The notes under the pieces are model-generated. The model saw nothing but the letters and a program-made list of their open reading frames with translations. It was not told the DNA's origin and did no database searches. This document shows, one piece after another, positions 8,700 to 17,081 of a DNA stretch of 64,000 bases; positions within the stretch are counted from its first letter, which is position 1; every line of letters begins with the position of its first letter. The DNA is taken from assembly GCA_019745565.1 (NCBI GenBank), contig JAIESW010000024.1, positions 64,129 through 128,128 on the forward strand, in the 5' to 3' direction. Source of the stretch: Burkholderiales bacterium. GTDB taxonomy: Bacteria; Pseudomonadota; Gammaproteobacteria; Burkholderiales; Ga0077523. A program made the translations under genes and the position numbers.

Positions 8700-9491
8700 T
8701 CAACCGAAGCACGCGCGCACCACGCCCCCCTCGACCCGCAGCGCGGCACCGTTGGTGGCCGACGCGAGCGGGCTGCAGACGTAGGCCACCAGATTCGCCA
8801 CTTCGTCGACGGTCGCATAGCGCTTCAGCAGCGAAGTCGGGCGGATCTTCTCGAAGAATTCCTGCTCCACCTCGGGAAACGGCCGGCCCGGTGCCCGCCG
8901 CGCGATGGCGGCCTTGTTGCCGTCGGACAGCGTCGGGCCCGGTAGCACGGCGTTCACGGTCACGGCGGTGCCGGCGCAGGTCTCGGCGAGCCCGCGCGAG
9001 ATGGCGAGCTGCGCGGTCTTGGTCATGCCGTAGTGGATCATGTCGGGCGGGATCTGGATGCCGGATTCGCTGCTGATGAAGACCACGCGGCCCCAGTTGC
9101 GTTCCTTCATCGCGGGCAGATAGCTGCGCGACAGGCGCACTCCGCTCATCACGTTGACGTCGAAGTAGCGCTGCCAGTCGGCATCGGCGATGTCGCCGAA
9201 GGCCTTGCGCTCGAAGATGCCCAGGTTGTTGACGAGGATGTCGACGGCAGGAAAGCGCTGCGCGATGTCGTTCGCCGCCTGCGCTGTCGAGAGATCCCCG
9301 ACGAAGGTCCGGACGTCGGCGCCCGGCGTCGCGGCCTTGATGCCGGCGACGGCATCGGTGACTGCCGCTGATTCACGGCCGTTGATGATGACGCGACATC
9401 CCTCCGCGGCCAGCACCCGGGCGATGGCGAGGCCGATGCCCTTGCTGGAACCGGAAACGAGGGCGAGCTTGCCTTGCAACTGGAGGTCCAT
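8700..9491 (-). CDS. Short-chain dehydrogenase/reductase
   Basis: Classical SDR of 263 residues. It has the cofactor motif SGSSKGIGLAIARVLA near the N-terminus, NNLG at about residues 88-91, catalytic Ser in FISSESG, and YGMTK (YxxxK) at about 155-159. An Asn-Gly-Arg after beta-2 (IINGRE) suggests NADP(H) preference. Often annotated 3-oxoacyl-ACP reductase, but the true substrate is open. It stands alone on the minus strand, with about 60-70 bp gaps to its neighbours. Confidence 0.85.
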   Translation of the reverse strand: MDLQLQGKLALVSGSSKGIGLAIARVLAAEGCRVIINGRESAAVTDAVAGIKAATPGADVRTFVGDLSTAQAANDIAQRFPAVDILVNNLGIFERKAFGDIADADWQRYFDVNVMSGVRLSRSYLPAMKERNWGRVVFISSESGIQIPPDMIHYGMTKTAQLAISRGLAETCAGTAVTVNAVLPGPTLSDGNKAAIARRAPGRPFPEVEQEFFEKIRPTSLLKRYATVDEVANLVAYVCSPLASATNGAALRVEGGVVRACFG

Positions 9492-9549
9492 GACGGCGCA
9501 TCCCCGATCGGGCGAGGGAAAGACCGGATGATAGGCGCAAGCCGCGGAT

Positions 9550-10806
9550 TCAGCGATTGATCGGCAGCGCGTCGATGCGTGCTTCGATCTCGGTCATCAT
9601 CCTGTCGTATTCGGGACCACCCACGCCGCCGAAGCGCTTCACGAACTCGGCCTCCGGCATGAACTCGGGCAGGTCGGCGCTGGGTGGCATCACGTCCGGT
9701 TCGTCGATGCCCCGGACGACACGCTGCTGCAGTCTGCGTGCGCCGTCCGCACGCGCGGTCGCCAGTTCGCCGAAGCGGGTGCCTGCACCATCGGCGGCGA
9801 TGTCGTTGAAGGAAAAACCGCTGCCGCCGCGCGAATCCTGGATCTCCTTGTACAGGCCGATCGCATCGGCCAGCGACTTGCCGGCGTTCGCGGCAAGCGC
9901 CGCGGAGACCAGGAAGTGCTTCGGAAAGTCGTCGCGTCCGCTCAACACGATGCGGCGGGGAGCCGGCTGCGGCCATGACTTGGCCGCGGGGACCACGGCC
10001 GCGATGTCCTGTTGCACGACGTAGAGCGCGGCGGTGAGGATCGCGGCCCGGTTCTCCTCCACCGGATCGTTGCCGGCCGAACGCTCCAGCGCGAACCCGA
10101 AGAGATCGCCGAGCAGCGCGGTCATGGGCACCGACTCGCCCGGCACGCGCCGGCTCCAGTCCGCAAGGCGCGTCCGGTAGGCGAGCAGACGCGCCTGGTC
10201 CTCCGGCGGGACCGCGACCGCGGTCAGCCGTGCCGGGGCTTGTTCCTGCCAGCGATAGACGATGTTCACGCGACCCTTGCCGAAACGCACCTGCTGCACC
10301 ATGTCGGCGACGAGGCGCGCTTCGCTGTCCGGCGCGGACATCGACACGGCAGCTGCGATCAGGCGATTGGCGACCGCATCGGGCACGGGCAGGCGTCCGA
10401 TCCGCAGGTAGCCCACGGTGGGCAGCTTCCCGGTTTCCTCGAGGGTCGCATCGATGTTGAGGAACTTGCCGACCGGGCTGTGCGGCACCGCCACGGTGAT
10501 GGCGAGGTGTGCGGCGCCCTGTTGCACGACCAGCCGGCCGGTGCCGCGCGCGAATCGCTGCAGCAACTGGTTGAGCGCCAGATCGGCGTCCTGGGCCGAG
10601 ACCGACAGCGTGCGCACGTCACCGGTGCGCAGGTGGCGCGGATCGTTGCGATCGAGGATGCGCTTGGCGCGCTCGATCGACTCGGGCGTGAAGGTCGCGC
10701 TGCGGTTCACCAGGGGCACGTCGTCGAGCGCGAGCGTCACGGCAGCGGCAACGCCCGCCGCCAGCGTCGCGATCAGGAGCAGCAGACCCCAGAGGATCTT
10801 GCGCAT
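9550..10806 (-). CDS. Conserved hypothetical protein with N-terminal membrane anchor
   Basis: The 418-residue protein has one N-terminal hydrophobic segment (ILWGLLLLIATLAAGVAAAVTLAL) and a long predicted extracytoplasmic part. I do not recognise a catalytic family. Visible pieces are a beta-rich region (RTLSVSAQDADLALNQLLQR to GKFLNIDATLEETG, about 60-140) and a helical C-terminal half ending in a VKRFGGVGGPEYDRMMTEIEARID segment. It lies 16 bp downstream of the cytochrome gene on the same strand, so a shared transcript with the cytochrome is likely. No function is proposed. Confidence 0.65.
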   Translation of the reverse strand: MRKILWGLLLLIATLAAGVAAAVTLALDDVPLVNRSATFTPESIERAKRILDRNDPRHLRTGDVRTLSVSAQDADLALNQLLQRFARGTGRLVVQQGAAHLAITVAVPHSPVGKFLNIDATLEETGKLPTVGYLRIGRLPVPDAVANRLIAAAVSMSAPDSEARLVADMVQQVRFGKGRVNIVYRWQEQAPARLTAVAVPPEDQARLLAYRTRLADWSRRVPGESVPMTALLGDLFGFALERSAGNDPVEENRAAILTAALYVVQQDIAAVVPAAKSWPQPAPRRIVLSGRDDFPKHFLVSAALAANAGKSLADAIGLYKEIQDSRGGSGFSFNDIAADGAGTRFGELATARADGARRLQQRVVRGIDEPDVMPPSADLPEFMPEAEFVKRFGGVGGPEYDRMMTEIEARIDALPINR

Positions 10807-10822
10807 GGTTCGGTGCGACGCC

Positions 10823-11770
10823 TCAGGGATTGCGGCTCGCCGCGTATGCGGCGATCGACACCATGTCCTCTTCCGTGAGTGGCGTCACCACCGGCTTCAT
10901 CAACGCGGCCCACGGTCCGTGACGCAGCCCCTGCTTCATGTCGAACAGCTGGCGGAAAAGATAGCTCGGCGAGCGGCCCGCGAGCGCCGGGACCGGACCG
11001 AGACCCCTGAGATCCCCGCCGTGGCACACGCCGCAGGCCGTGGTCTTGCCGGCGCCGGTGTTGACCAGTGCCTCGCCCCGGGCGAGGCTGCCCGTCGGCA
11101 CGAACGCACGGAACGGGGACTTCGAATCGCGCAACTCGGTCCGTTCGAGATCGAGCGGCATCTCGATGATGCGGTTGCCGATGGGTTCGGTACCGGCGCT
11201 TTCCGCGGCGATCAGCATCCAGCCGCCGACGCGGGTCTTCGGCACGGTGTCGGTCTCGACCACATGGATCCATTTGCGCGGCTTGAGCGCGGCAAAGTAG
11301 GCGGCGGCGGCCTGCACCTCCTCGGCCGTGGCGACCTTCGCCACCGCGGTCATCAGGTTGATGGGCAGGCTTGCCGGCTCGGCACTGCGGCGAGCACCCG
11401 ATCGGAAGTCTTCGACCTGCTGCACGATGTACGCCGCCGGGAGACCGGCGAGGCTCGCGTTCTCGGGGCGGCCCAGACCGTTGGGAAGATGGCAGTAGCC
11501 GCACGCGAACACCTCGGGACGCCGTCCATGGGCTACGATCTGCGGCATCGACGGATGATCCTCCGGATGCCAGTCCGGCGCGTCGAACAGATCGCGGATC
11601 CGCGTCAGCGTGAATGCCGCGCTGCTGTCGGGCACGTGCCGCGGGACACCGTCATCGGCGGGCGGCTGCGCACCGGGAGGATTGACCGGATAGGCCCAGG
11701 GCGGCGGCGGTTCGGCTGCACCGGCCGCGCAGGCGATGAACAGCAGCGCGCAAGAGACGAGTCTTCCCAA
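10823..11770 (-). CDS. Exported diheme c-type cytochrome
   Basis: The 315-residue protein has a Sec signal peptide (LVSCALLFIACAAGAAEPP) and two haem-binding CxxCH motifs, CGYCH and CGVCH, in two cytochrome c domains. Start is TTG at 11770, chosen because AGGGAGG lies 4-10 bp upstream and the frame then opens directly into the signal peptide; longer versions run into non-coding sequence. The role is periplasmic electron transfer, possibly as the acceptor for an unidentified dehydrogenase. Its downstream partner is the membrane-anchored hypothetical protein. Confidence 0.85.
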   Translation of the reverse strand: MGRLVSCALLFIACAAGAAEPPPPWAYPVNPPGAQPPADDGVPRHVPDSSAAFTLTRIRDLFDAPDWHPEDHPSMPQIVAHGRRPEVFACGYCHLPNGLGRPENASLAGLPAAYIVQQVEDFRSGARRSAEPASLPINLMTAVAKVATAEEVQAAAAYFAALKPRKWIHVVETDTVPKTRVGGWMLIAAESAGTEPIGNRIIEMPLDLERTELRDSKSPFRAFVPTGSLARGEALVNTGAGKTTACGVCHGGDLRGLGPVPALAGRSPSYLFRQLFDMKQGLRHGPWAALMKPVVTPLTEEDMVSIAAYAASRNP

Positions 11771-11832
11771 GGGGCCTCCCTGGCTTTTTCGAAGGATCGA
11801 CGGCTCGCCCCGGATTCTACGTGGACCCGGCC

Positions 11833-12771
11833 CTAGGCGGCCGACAGGGCCAGCGCCAGCGGCGTCGTCACCACGGACAGCGCCGTAGACAGCACCATGC
11901 TCGATGCCACGGGGCTCTGCATGGCGTCGAACTGGCGCGCCATCACGTAGACGTTGACACCCACGGCCAGCGAAGCGAGCAGCACGGCCGACTGGCGTTC
12001 GAGCGGGGGCAGCCCCAGCAGCAGCGCGAGGCCCAGCACCACCAGCGGTTGCACGGCGAGCTTTACGACCGTGATGCCGAGACCTTCGCGCCAGCCGGAG
12101 CGCACGCCGAACTCGGCGAGACCCATGCCGACGACGATCAGCGCGAGCGGCGCTGCCGATTGCGCGATGAGCGCAAGCGGTTCGTCGACCATGGCCGGCA
12201 GCTTCCAGCCGGTGAGGCCGAATGCCGCGCCGGTCAGGACGGCGGCGATGACGGGCGTGGTCACCACCTTCTTCGCCGTTCCCAGGAAGCCCTGGATCGA
12301 GAGATCGCCGTGCCGTGCCCATTCGACCGAGACCGTGGCGAGCGTCCACAGCGTGAGCGAATTGAACACGATGATGAGGCTGATCGGACCGAGCGAGGCG
12401 TCACCGAGCGCCGCTTTCGCGAGCGGGATGCCGAGCAGCACGTTGTTGGAGAAGATGCCGCCGAGCGCGAATACCGATTGCTGAACTCCGTTCAGTCGGA
12501 ACAGCGTCGCGGCCGCGAGGCGGCCGATGACGAAGGTGATCAGACAACCGCCGAAGAACGCCAGCAGCAGGCGCCACTCGAACGGCGGCAGGCGCGACGG
12601 GTCGCTCATCAGCCGAAACAGCAGGGCGGGCACGGCGACACCGAACACGAACGCGGCGAGCGCGTCACTCACCGCCTTCGGCCAGCGCCCGGAGGCCGCG
12701 AGGGCGTAGCCCAGCACGACCAGCACGAAGTGCGGGGCGGCGAGCGAGAGCTGCTGCAGGAACGTGGACAA
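11833..12771 (-). CDS. AEC family transporter
   Basis: Integral membrane protein of 312 residues with about ten hydrophobic helices and the auxin-efflux-carrier fold. GGIFSNNVLLGIPLAKAALG shows the Asn-rich half-helix break typical of this family, and GMGLAEFG marks the second repeat. AEC members in proteobacteria move dicarboxylates such as malonate or malate, or other organic acids. Start appears to be TTG 12771. Its substrate is not indicated by the neighbours. Confidence 0.85.
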   Translation of the reverse strand: MSTFLQQLSLAAPHFVLVVLGYALAASGRWPKAVSDALAAFVFGVAVPALLFRLMSDPSRLPPFEWRLLLAFFGGCLITFVIGRLAAATLFRLNGVQQSVFALGGIFSNNVLLGIPLAKAALGDASLGPISLIIVFNSLTLWTLATVSVEWARHGDLSIQGFLGTAKKVVTTPVIAAVLTGAAFGLTGWKLPAMVDEPLALIAQSAAPLALIVVGMGLAEFGVRSGWREGLGITVVKLAVQPLVVLGLALLLGLPPLERQSAVLLASLAVGVNVYVMARQFDAMQSPVASSMVLSTALSVVTTPLALALSAA

Positions 12772-12820
12772 CCGGCGGCCCTTCGAGAAACCGCGATTGT
12801 CCCACGCCTGCAGTTTCGGA

Positions 12821-14239
12821 TTACGCCGCGCGCCGCTCCGCTGACTGGTGCGCCGCGAGCTTTGCCGCCGCGTCGCGCAGCGCGGTGCGCAGGCCCTCTT
12901 CGACCACCGGGTGGTAGAAGGGCATCTCGAGCATGCGCTCCACCGTCATCCCGCTCTGGATGCCCCAGGCCAGCAGATGCGCCAGGTGCTCGGCGTCCGG
13001 ACCCATCAGCTCCGCGCCCAGCACGCGACCATCGTCGGCATCGGCATAGACATGCAGCAGCCCGCGGTTGCGGAGCATGACGCGGGAGCGCCCCTGGTCT
13101 TCGAAGGAAACTTCGCCGACGACGATCGCGGCGGCATCGAGATCGGCGTAGCGCCGGCCCACCGTGGCCAGCTGCGGATCGGAGAACACGATGCCGAGCG
13201 GCGTGCGCCGCTGCCCGGGCCGCACGTCGGGGAACCGAGCCGCGTTCTCGCCGGCGATGCGGCCTTCGTCCGCGGCTTCGTGCAGCAACGGCAGGTCGTT
13301 GTTCGCATCGCCCGCGATGAAGATGTTGCTGTCGCCGCAGCGCAGCGTGCAGGGGTCGAACGCTGGAACGCAGCGCGCATCGAGTTCGATGCCGGTGGCC
13401 GTCAGCCCGAGATTGCGCACGTTCGGCGTGCGGCCGGTCGCGGCGACCACGGTGTCGACCACGATCTCCCCGGCAACGCCCTTGGCGGACGTCCACCGCA
13501 CCCGCACCCCCGAGTCGATCCGCTCTACGGCGACGTCGCGCACGTCGGCGTCGAGCGGGAACTCGGCGGCGAAGGTCCGCGTGGCGTAGTCGCGGATCGC
13601 CGGATCGGTGAATGGGCCGACCTGGCCGCCGAGGCCGAACATGTGGACCTTCACGCCCAGCCGGTGCAATGCCTGGCCGAGTTCGAGGCCGATGACGCCG
13701 GGACCGAACACGGCGGCCGAGCGCGGCAGATCGTTCCAGTCGAAGATGTCGTCGTTCACCACGAGCCGGTCGTTGGCCGCACGCAGCGGCGGCGGGATGC
13801 TCGGCGAGGAGCCTGTCGCGATGACCGCCGTCGCGAAGCGCACGGCGGTGTGGTCATCGACTACGAGCGTGTTGCGGTCGGTGAACCGCGCGTACCCGCG
13901 CAGCCGGTCGCGCTCCGGAATGCGTTGCACCCCATCCAGCACGAACCCCACGAACCGGTCGCGTTCGCGGCGCACGCGCTCCATGACCGCCCGTCCATCC
14001 ACATGCACGGACCCTTCGAGCCGCAGCCCGAACGCATGCCACTTCGCCGGACCGTGAGCGGCCTCCGCCGCGGCGATCAGCAGCTTGCTCGGCATGCAGC
14101 CCACGCGGGCGCAGGTGGTGCCGTATGGGCCGCCTTCGATGATCATGGCCTGCTTGCCGGCCGCCTTGGCAGCGCGGTAGGCCGCGAGGCCGGCGGTGCC
14201 GGCGCCGATCACGGCGACGTCGGTATGGATGGTGTGCAT
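12821..14239 (-). CDS. Dihydrolipoyl dehydrogenase-like flavoprotein disulfide reductase
   Basis: The 472-residue pyridine nucleotide-disulfide oxidoreductase has an FAD motif VIGAGTAGLAAYRAA and a redox-active CxxxxC in TTCARVGCMPSK (about residues 43-50). It also has a second FAD site GDSNIFIAGDANND and a C-terminal active-site His in FYHPVVEEGLR. The active site is Lpd-like rather than classical glutathione reductase. It sits directly downstream of a Prx-Grx hybrid, a pairing that recalls garA/garB of Chromatium. It may thus regenerate the thiol that drives the peroxidase. GTG 14242 is an alternative start. Confidence 0.85.
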   Translation of the reverse strand: MHTIHTDVAVIGAGTAGLAAYRAAKAAGKQAMIIEGGPYGTTCARVGCMPSKLLIAAAEAAHGPAKWHAFGLRLEGSVHVDGRAVMERVRRERDRFVGFVLDGVQRIPERDRLRGYARFTDRNTLVVDDHTAVRFATAVIATGSSPSIPPPLRAANDRLVVNDDIFDWNDLPRSAAVFGPGVIGLELGQALHRLGVKVHMFGLGGQVGPFTDPAIRDYATRTFAAEFPLDADVRDVAVERIDSGVRVRWTSAKGVAGEIVVDTVVAATGRTPNVRNLGLTATGIELDARCVPAFDPCTLRCGDSNIFIAGDANNDLPLLHEAADEGRIAGENAARFPDVRPGQRRTPLGIVFSDPQLATVGRRYADLDAAAIVVGEVSFEDQGRSRVMLRNRGLLHVYADADDGRVLGAELMGPDAEHLAHLLAWGIQSGMTVERMLEMPFYHPVVEEGLRTALRDAAAKLAAHQSAERRAA

Positions 14240-14262
14240 CACTCGTTGTCCTTGTTAGTGCC

Positions 14263-14292
14263 GGATCGAGACCGATGTTCCGGTCTCGATCC
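14263..14292 (-). terminator. Perfect 11-bp hairpin between prx-grx and flavoprotein genes
   Basis: GGATCGAGACC and GGTCTCGATCC pair perfectly around an 8-nt loop in the 73-bp gap between two co-directional minus-strand genes. There is no U-tract, so attenuation, RNA processing or mRNA protection is as likely as termination. Confidence 0.5.
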
Positions 14293-14312
14293 GTCCTTCG
14301 CTGGGCCTTGCG

Positions 14313-15062
14313 TTACGCCGCCTTGCGGGCCTTCTCGCGGGCCCACTGCTCCAGCTCGTCCGCACCGCCGATGTAGCTGCCGTCGATGAAGATCTGCGGC
14401 ACGGTGCCCTTGCCGGTGACGGCGCCCACCACCTTGCTGCGGATGGTGTGGTGCAGCGGAATCTCGGCATAGTCGTAGCCGAGGTCGCCCAACAGCGACT
14501 TGGCGCGGGCGCAGTGCGGGCAGCCTTCGCGGGTGAAGATCGCGACCTGCGACGGCTTGCTGGCCTTGGGGTTGATGTAGGAGAGCATCGTGTCGGCGTC
14601 CGACACCTCGAACGGGTCGCCGGCCTTCTCGGGCTCGATGAACTGCTTCACCACCACGCCGTCCTTCACCAGCATCGAGTAGCGCCACGAGCGCTTGCCG
14701 AAGCCCAGGTCGGACTTGTCCACCAGCAGGCCCATGCCGTCGGAGAACTCGCCGTTGCCGTCGGGGATCAGGCGGACGTTGGACGATTCCTGGTCCTTCG
14801 CCCACTCGTTCATCACGAACGTGTCGTTGACCGAGACGCACACGATCTCGTCCACGCCGTTCGCACGGAACGCGCTCGCGAGTTCGTTGTAGCGCGGCAG
14901 GTGGGTCGACGAGCACGTGGGCGTGAACGCGCCGGGCAGGGAGAAGACCACGACGGTCTTGCCCTTGAAGATGTCATCGGTCGTGACGCTCTTCCATTCG
15001 TTGTTCTCGCGCACGCGGAACGTGACGTTGGGGACGCGCTTGCCTTCGCTGTTGGGGAACAT
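14313..15062 (-). CDS. Peroxiredoxin-glutaredoxin hybrid
   Basis: The 249-residue fusion has an N-terminal Prx5-type peroxiredoxin with peroxidatic Cys50 in PGAFTPTCSSTH. A C-terminal glutaredoxin follows, with CPHC at residues 181-184 and the glutathione-site motif GTVPQIFIDGSYIGG. Such hybrids (Haemophilus, Neisseria, Chromatium GarB) reduce H2O2 and alkyl hydroperoxides directly with glutathione. Start is ATG 15062 after an AGGAG; the upstream in-frame extension crosses the OxyR-type site and is rejected. It is divergent from oxyR, so peroxide induction is expected. Confidence 0.95.
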   Translation of the reverse strand: MFPNSEGKRVPNVTFRVRENNEWKSVTTDDIFKGKTVVVFSLPGAFTPTCSSTHLPRYNELASAFRANGVDEIVCVSVNDTFVMNEWAKDQESSNVRLIPDGNGEFSDGMGLLVDKSDLGFGKRSWRYSMLVKDGVVVKQFIEPEKAGDPFEVSDADTMLSYINPKASKPSQVAIFTREGCPHCARAKSLLGDLGYDYAEIPLHHTIRSKVVGAVTGKGTVPQIFIDGSYIGGADELEQWAREKARKAA

Positions 15063-15149
15063 GCATGACTCCTTGGTAGGGTTGGGATAGGTTGGGCTGG
15101 CGATCAGCTTGCAGACCGCAGGATGCCGGCCGTACCCCTGATGGGGCCA

Positions 15150-15186
15150 ATACCTTGTTACGATGCGGGTGATAGGCAATGACTAT
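15150..15186. promoter_or_regulatory. 37-bp OxyR-type tandem binding site
   Basis: Two half-sites, ATACCTTGTTACGAT (15150-15164) and ATAGGCAATGACTAT (15172-15186), are separated by exactly 7 bp. This matches the E. coli OxyR architecture ATAG-N7-CTAT, N7, ATAG-N7-CTAT. It lies just upstream of the oxyR ATG and about 90 bp upstream of the divergent prx-grx start. It is therefore placed both to repress oxyR and to activate the peroxidase operon. Confidence 0.8.
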
Positions 15187-15195
15187 CGAGGTGCC

Positions 15196-16110
15196 ATGAC
15201 CCTGCAGGAACTGAAGTACGTGGTGGCGGTGGCGGACGAACGCAATTTCCGGCGCGCTGCCGACAAGGTGTTCGTGAGTCAGCCGAGTCTCAGCGCATCG
15301 GTGAAGAAGCTGGAGGACGAACTGGGCGTGCAGTTGTTCGAACGCGGCCCGCAGGAGGTGCTGCTGACCGAGGCCGGTCGCCAGGTGGTGGCGCAGGCGC
15401 GTCGTGTGCTGGACGAAGCGGCCCGCGTGAAGGTGGTGGCCAAGGAGAAGCACGATCCGTTGCGCGGCACGCTGCGGCTGGGCGTGATCCACACCATCGC
15501 GCCCTACCTGTTGCCGGATCTGGTGATGGCGCTGCGCTCGAGCGCGCCCGGCATGCCGCTCGACATCGAGGAGAACCTCACCGCGAACCTCGACCAGATG
15601 CTGCGCGGCGGCCTCATCGACGTCGCGATCGTCGCGGAACCCTACTCGGCCACGGGTATCGAGACAGTGCCGCTGTACGACGAGGAGTTCCGCGTGGTGG
15701 TCCCCGCCAAGCATCCGTGGGCCCGTCGCAAGGCGGTCTCCGCCGACGAGCTGGAGACCCAGAATCTGTTGTTGCTGTCCATCGGGCATTGCTTCCGTGA
15801 CCAGATCCTGGAGGCCTGCCGCGAGTTCGCGAAGCCGGCACCTCCGGGCAAGGAAGGCAACTCGCTCGAGACGCTGCGCAGCATGGTGGCATCGGGCCTG
15901 GGCATCTCCGTGTTGCCGGCCTCGGCGCTTACGCAGCGCTACGCCAATCCGCTCATCAAGGTGATCGATTTCCTGCCGCCCACGCCGCTGCGTCGCGTGG
16001 TGGCCGCGTTCCGGACGGATTTCCCGCGCAGGGCAGCCGTCGAGGCGATCGCGGCGGCGGCTCCCACCCTCGATCTGCCGGTCAAGGCGGCGCCTCGCCA
16101 GCGCCCGTGA
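15196..16110 (+). CDS. oxyR: Hydrogen peroxide-sensing LysR regulator OxyR
   Basis: LysR-type regulator of 304 residues with the N-terminal HTH (FRRAADKVFVSQPSLSASVK). The two OxyR sensor cysteines lie at exactly the E. coli positions: Cys199 in GHCFRDQ and Cys208 in ILEAC. These form the peroxide-induced disulfide in the family. ATG 15196 is used because the upstream in-frame ATG at 15163 would place the OxyR-type site inside the coding region. Divergent from the Prx-Grx/flavoprotein operon, its probable main local target. Confidence 0.95.
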   Translation: MTLQELKYVVAVADERNFRRAADKVFVSQPSLSASVKKLEDELGVQLFERGPQEVLLTEAGRQVVAQARRVLDEAARVKVVAKEKHDPLRGTLRLGVIHTIAPYLLPDLVMALRSSAPGMPLDIEENLTANLDQMLRGGLIDVAIVAEPYSATGIETVPLYDEEFRVVVPAKHPWARRKAVSADELETQNLLLLSIGHCFRDQILEACREFAKPAPPGKEGNSLETLRSMVASGLGISVLPASALTQRYANPLIKVIDFLPPTPLRRVVAAFRTDFPRRAAVEAIAAAAPTLDLPVKAAPRQRP

Positions 16111-16164
16111 TCCGCAACGAATCCGGGGGTTCCGCTCGCGGGGACGTCGAGGTTGCTGCGACCT

Positions 16165-16812
16165 CTAGGTCTCGCGCCGGCCCCGCCGAGTCAGCGTGCT
16201 GCGGATCGCTTCGATGTTGGCGCGCACACCGGGCATGTTCGGGTTGAGGGCGAGCGCGCGCTCGAAGTAGCCGAGCGCCGCTTCCATGTCACCACGCTGC
16301 AGCGATATCAGGCCGTAGCCCGACAGTGCTCCGAAGTGCGACGGGTTGCGCTTCAGCACCTCGTCGCAATCCGCGGCGGACGCGTCGAGGTCGCCCGCGA
16401 GGTAAAGAGCGGTGGCGCGTTTGTTCCAGCCTTCGGCGAAGTCCGGCTTGCGCTGGATGATGCGGGTGAACACCTCGATGCTCTCCGGCAGCCGGCGGTA
16501 GGCGAGGTGCTCGGCACCTTCGGCGAACAGGCGATCGATCTCGACGTCGCCCGAGCGGCTCCAGATGGCCCAGATGGCGCGTTCCGAGCCGGCGCGTACC
16601 GAGGCATCCTCATCGTCGAGCGCCGACAGCAACGGCGGCACGTCCGCCATCTCGCCGGATTCCGCGAGGTGGGCGACGCCCAGCTGTCGCGTCCGCACGT
16701 CGTCCGAGGCGAGTTCGCGCAGCGCGGTGGCGCGGTCCGTGTCGGCCCAGGCTGCCGGACCGGCCACGCCCGACAGCAAGAGGATGCAGCACATCCAGGA
16801 AAGCGGCTTCAT
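16165..16812 (-). CDS. Exported TPR/HEAT-type repeat protein
   Basis: The 215-residue protein has a Sec signal peptide (MCCILLLSGVAGPAAWA). A HEAT-like segment follows (LPPLLSALDDEDASVRAGSERAIW region, about 45-85), then about three tetratricopeptide repeats (about 100-200, from FTRIIQRKPDFAEGWNKRATAL through YFERALALNPNMPGVRANI). Such proteins usually serve as periplasmic protein-interaction scaffolds. No partner is suggested by the neighbours, and no enzymatic motif is seen. Confidence 0.75.
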   Translation of the reverse strand: MKPLSWMCCILLLSGVAGPAAWADTDRATALRELASDDVRTRQLGVAHLAESGEMADVPPLLSALDDEDASVRAGSERAIWAIWSRSGDVEIDRLFAEGAEHLAYRRLPESIEVFTRIIQRKPDFAEGWNKRATALYLAGDLDASAADCDEVLKRNPSHFGALSGYGLISLQRGDMEAALGYFERALALNPNMPGVRANIEAIRSTLTRRGRRET

Positions 16813-17081
16813 CGGCGTTTCCCTTCGTCTTGCCGGATGCCATGGTACCCCCGGGGACGCCGATCCTCCGCCGCTTCTCGTAGAATGGACCGCAACCGAG
16901 ACGGTTCAGGAGCCCAGGATGACACGACCCCCACGCTCGCATTGCGCCCTGCCCTCCAACGGGGCGCGTCGGTACCTTGGCGCAGCCCGGCGGTACTCAC
17001 CTCGAGGCTTGTTGCCAGCGGGCCTGTACGACCCGGCGGCGTCGGCCACTGGCCCATCGCGGCTGCAGGTTTTGCACTGAC

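Noticed and set aside
16813-17081. Possible cobalamin riboswitch (a GCCACTG string) and a 53-codon ORF at 16919-17080 before the BtuF-like gene
   Set aside because: The B12-box context and the other conserved riboswitch helices are missing. The short ORF is Arg/Pro-rich and looks like translated GC-rich non-coding DNA.
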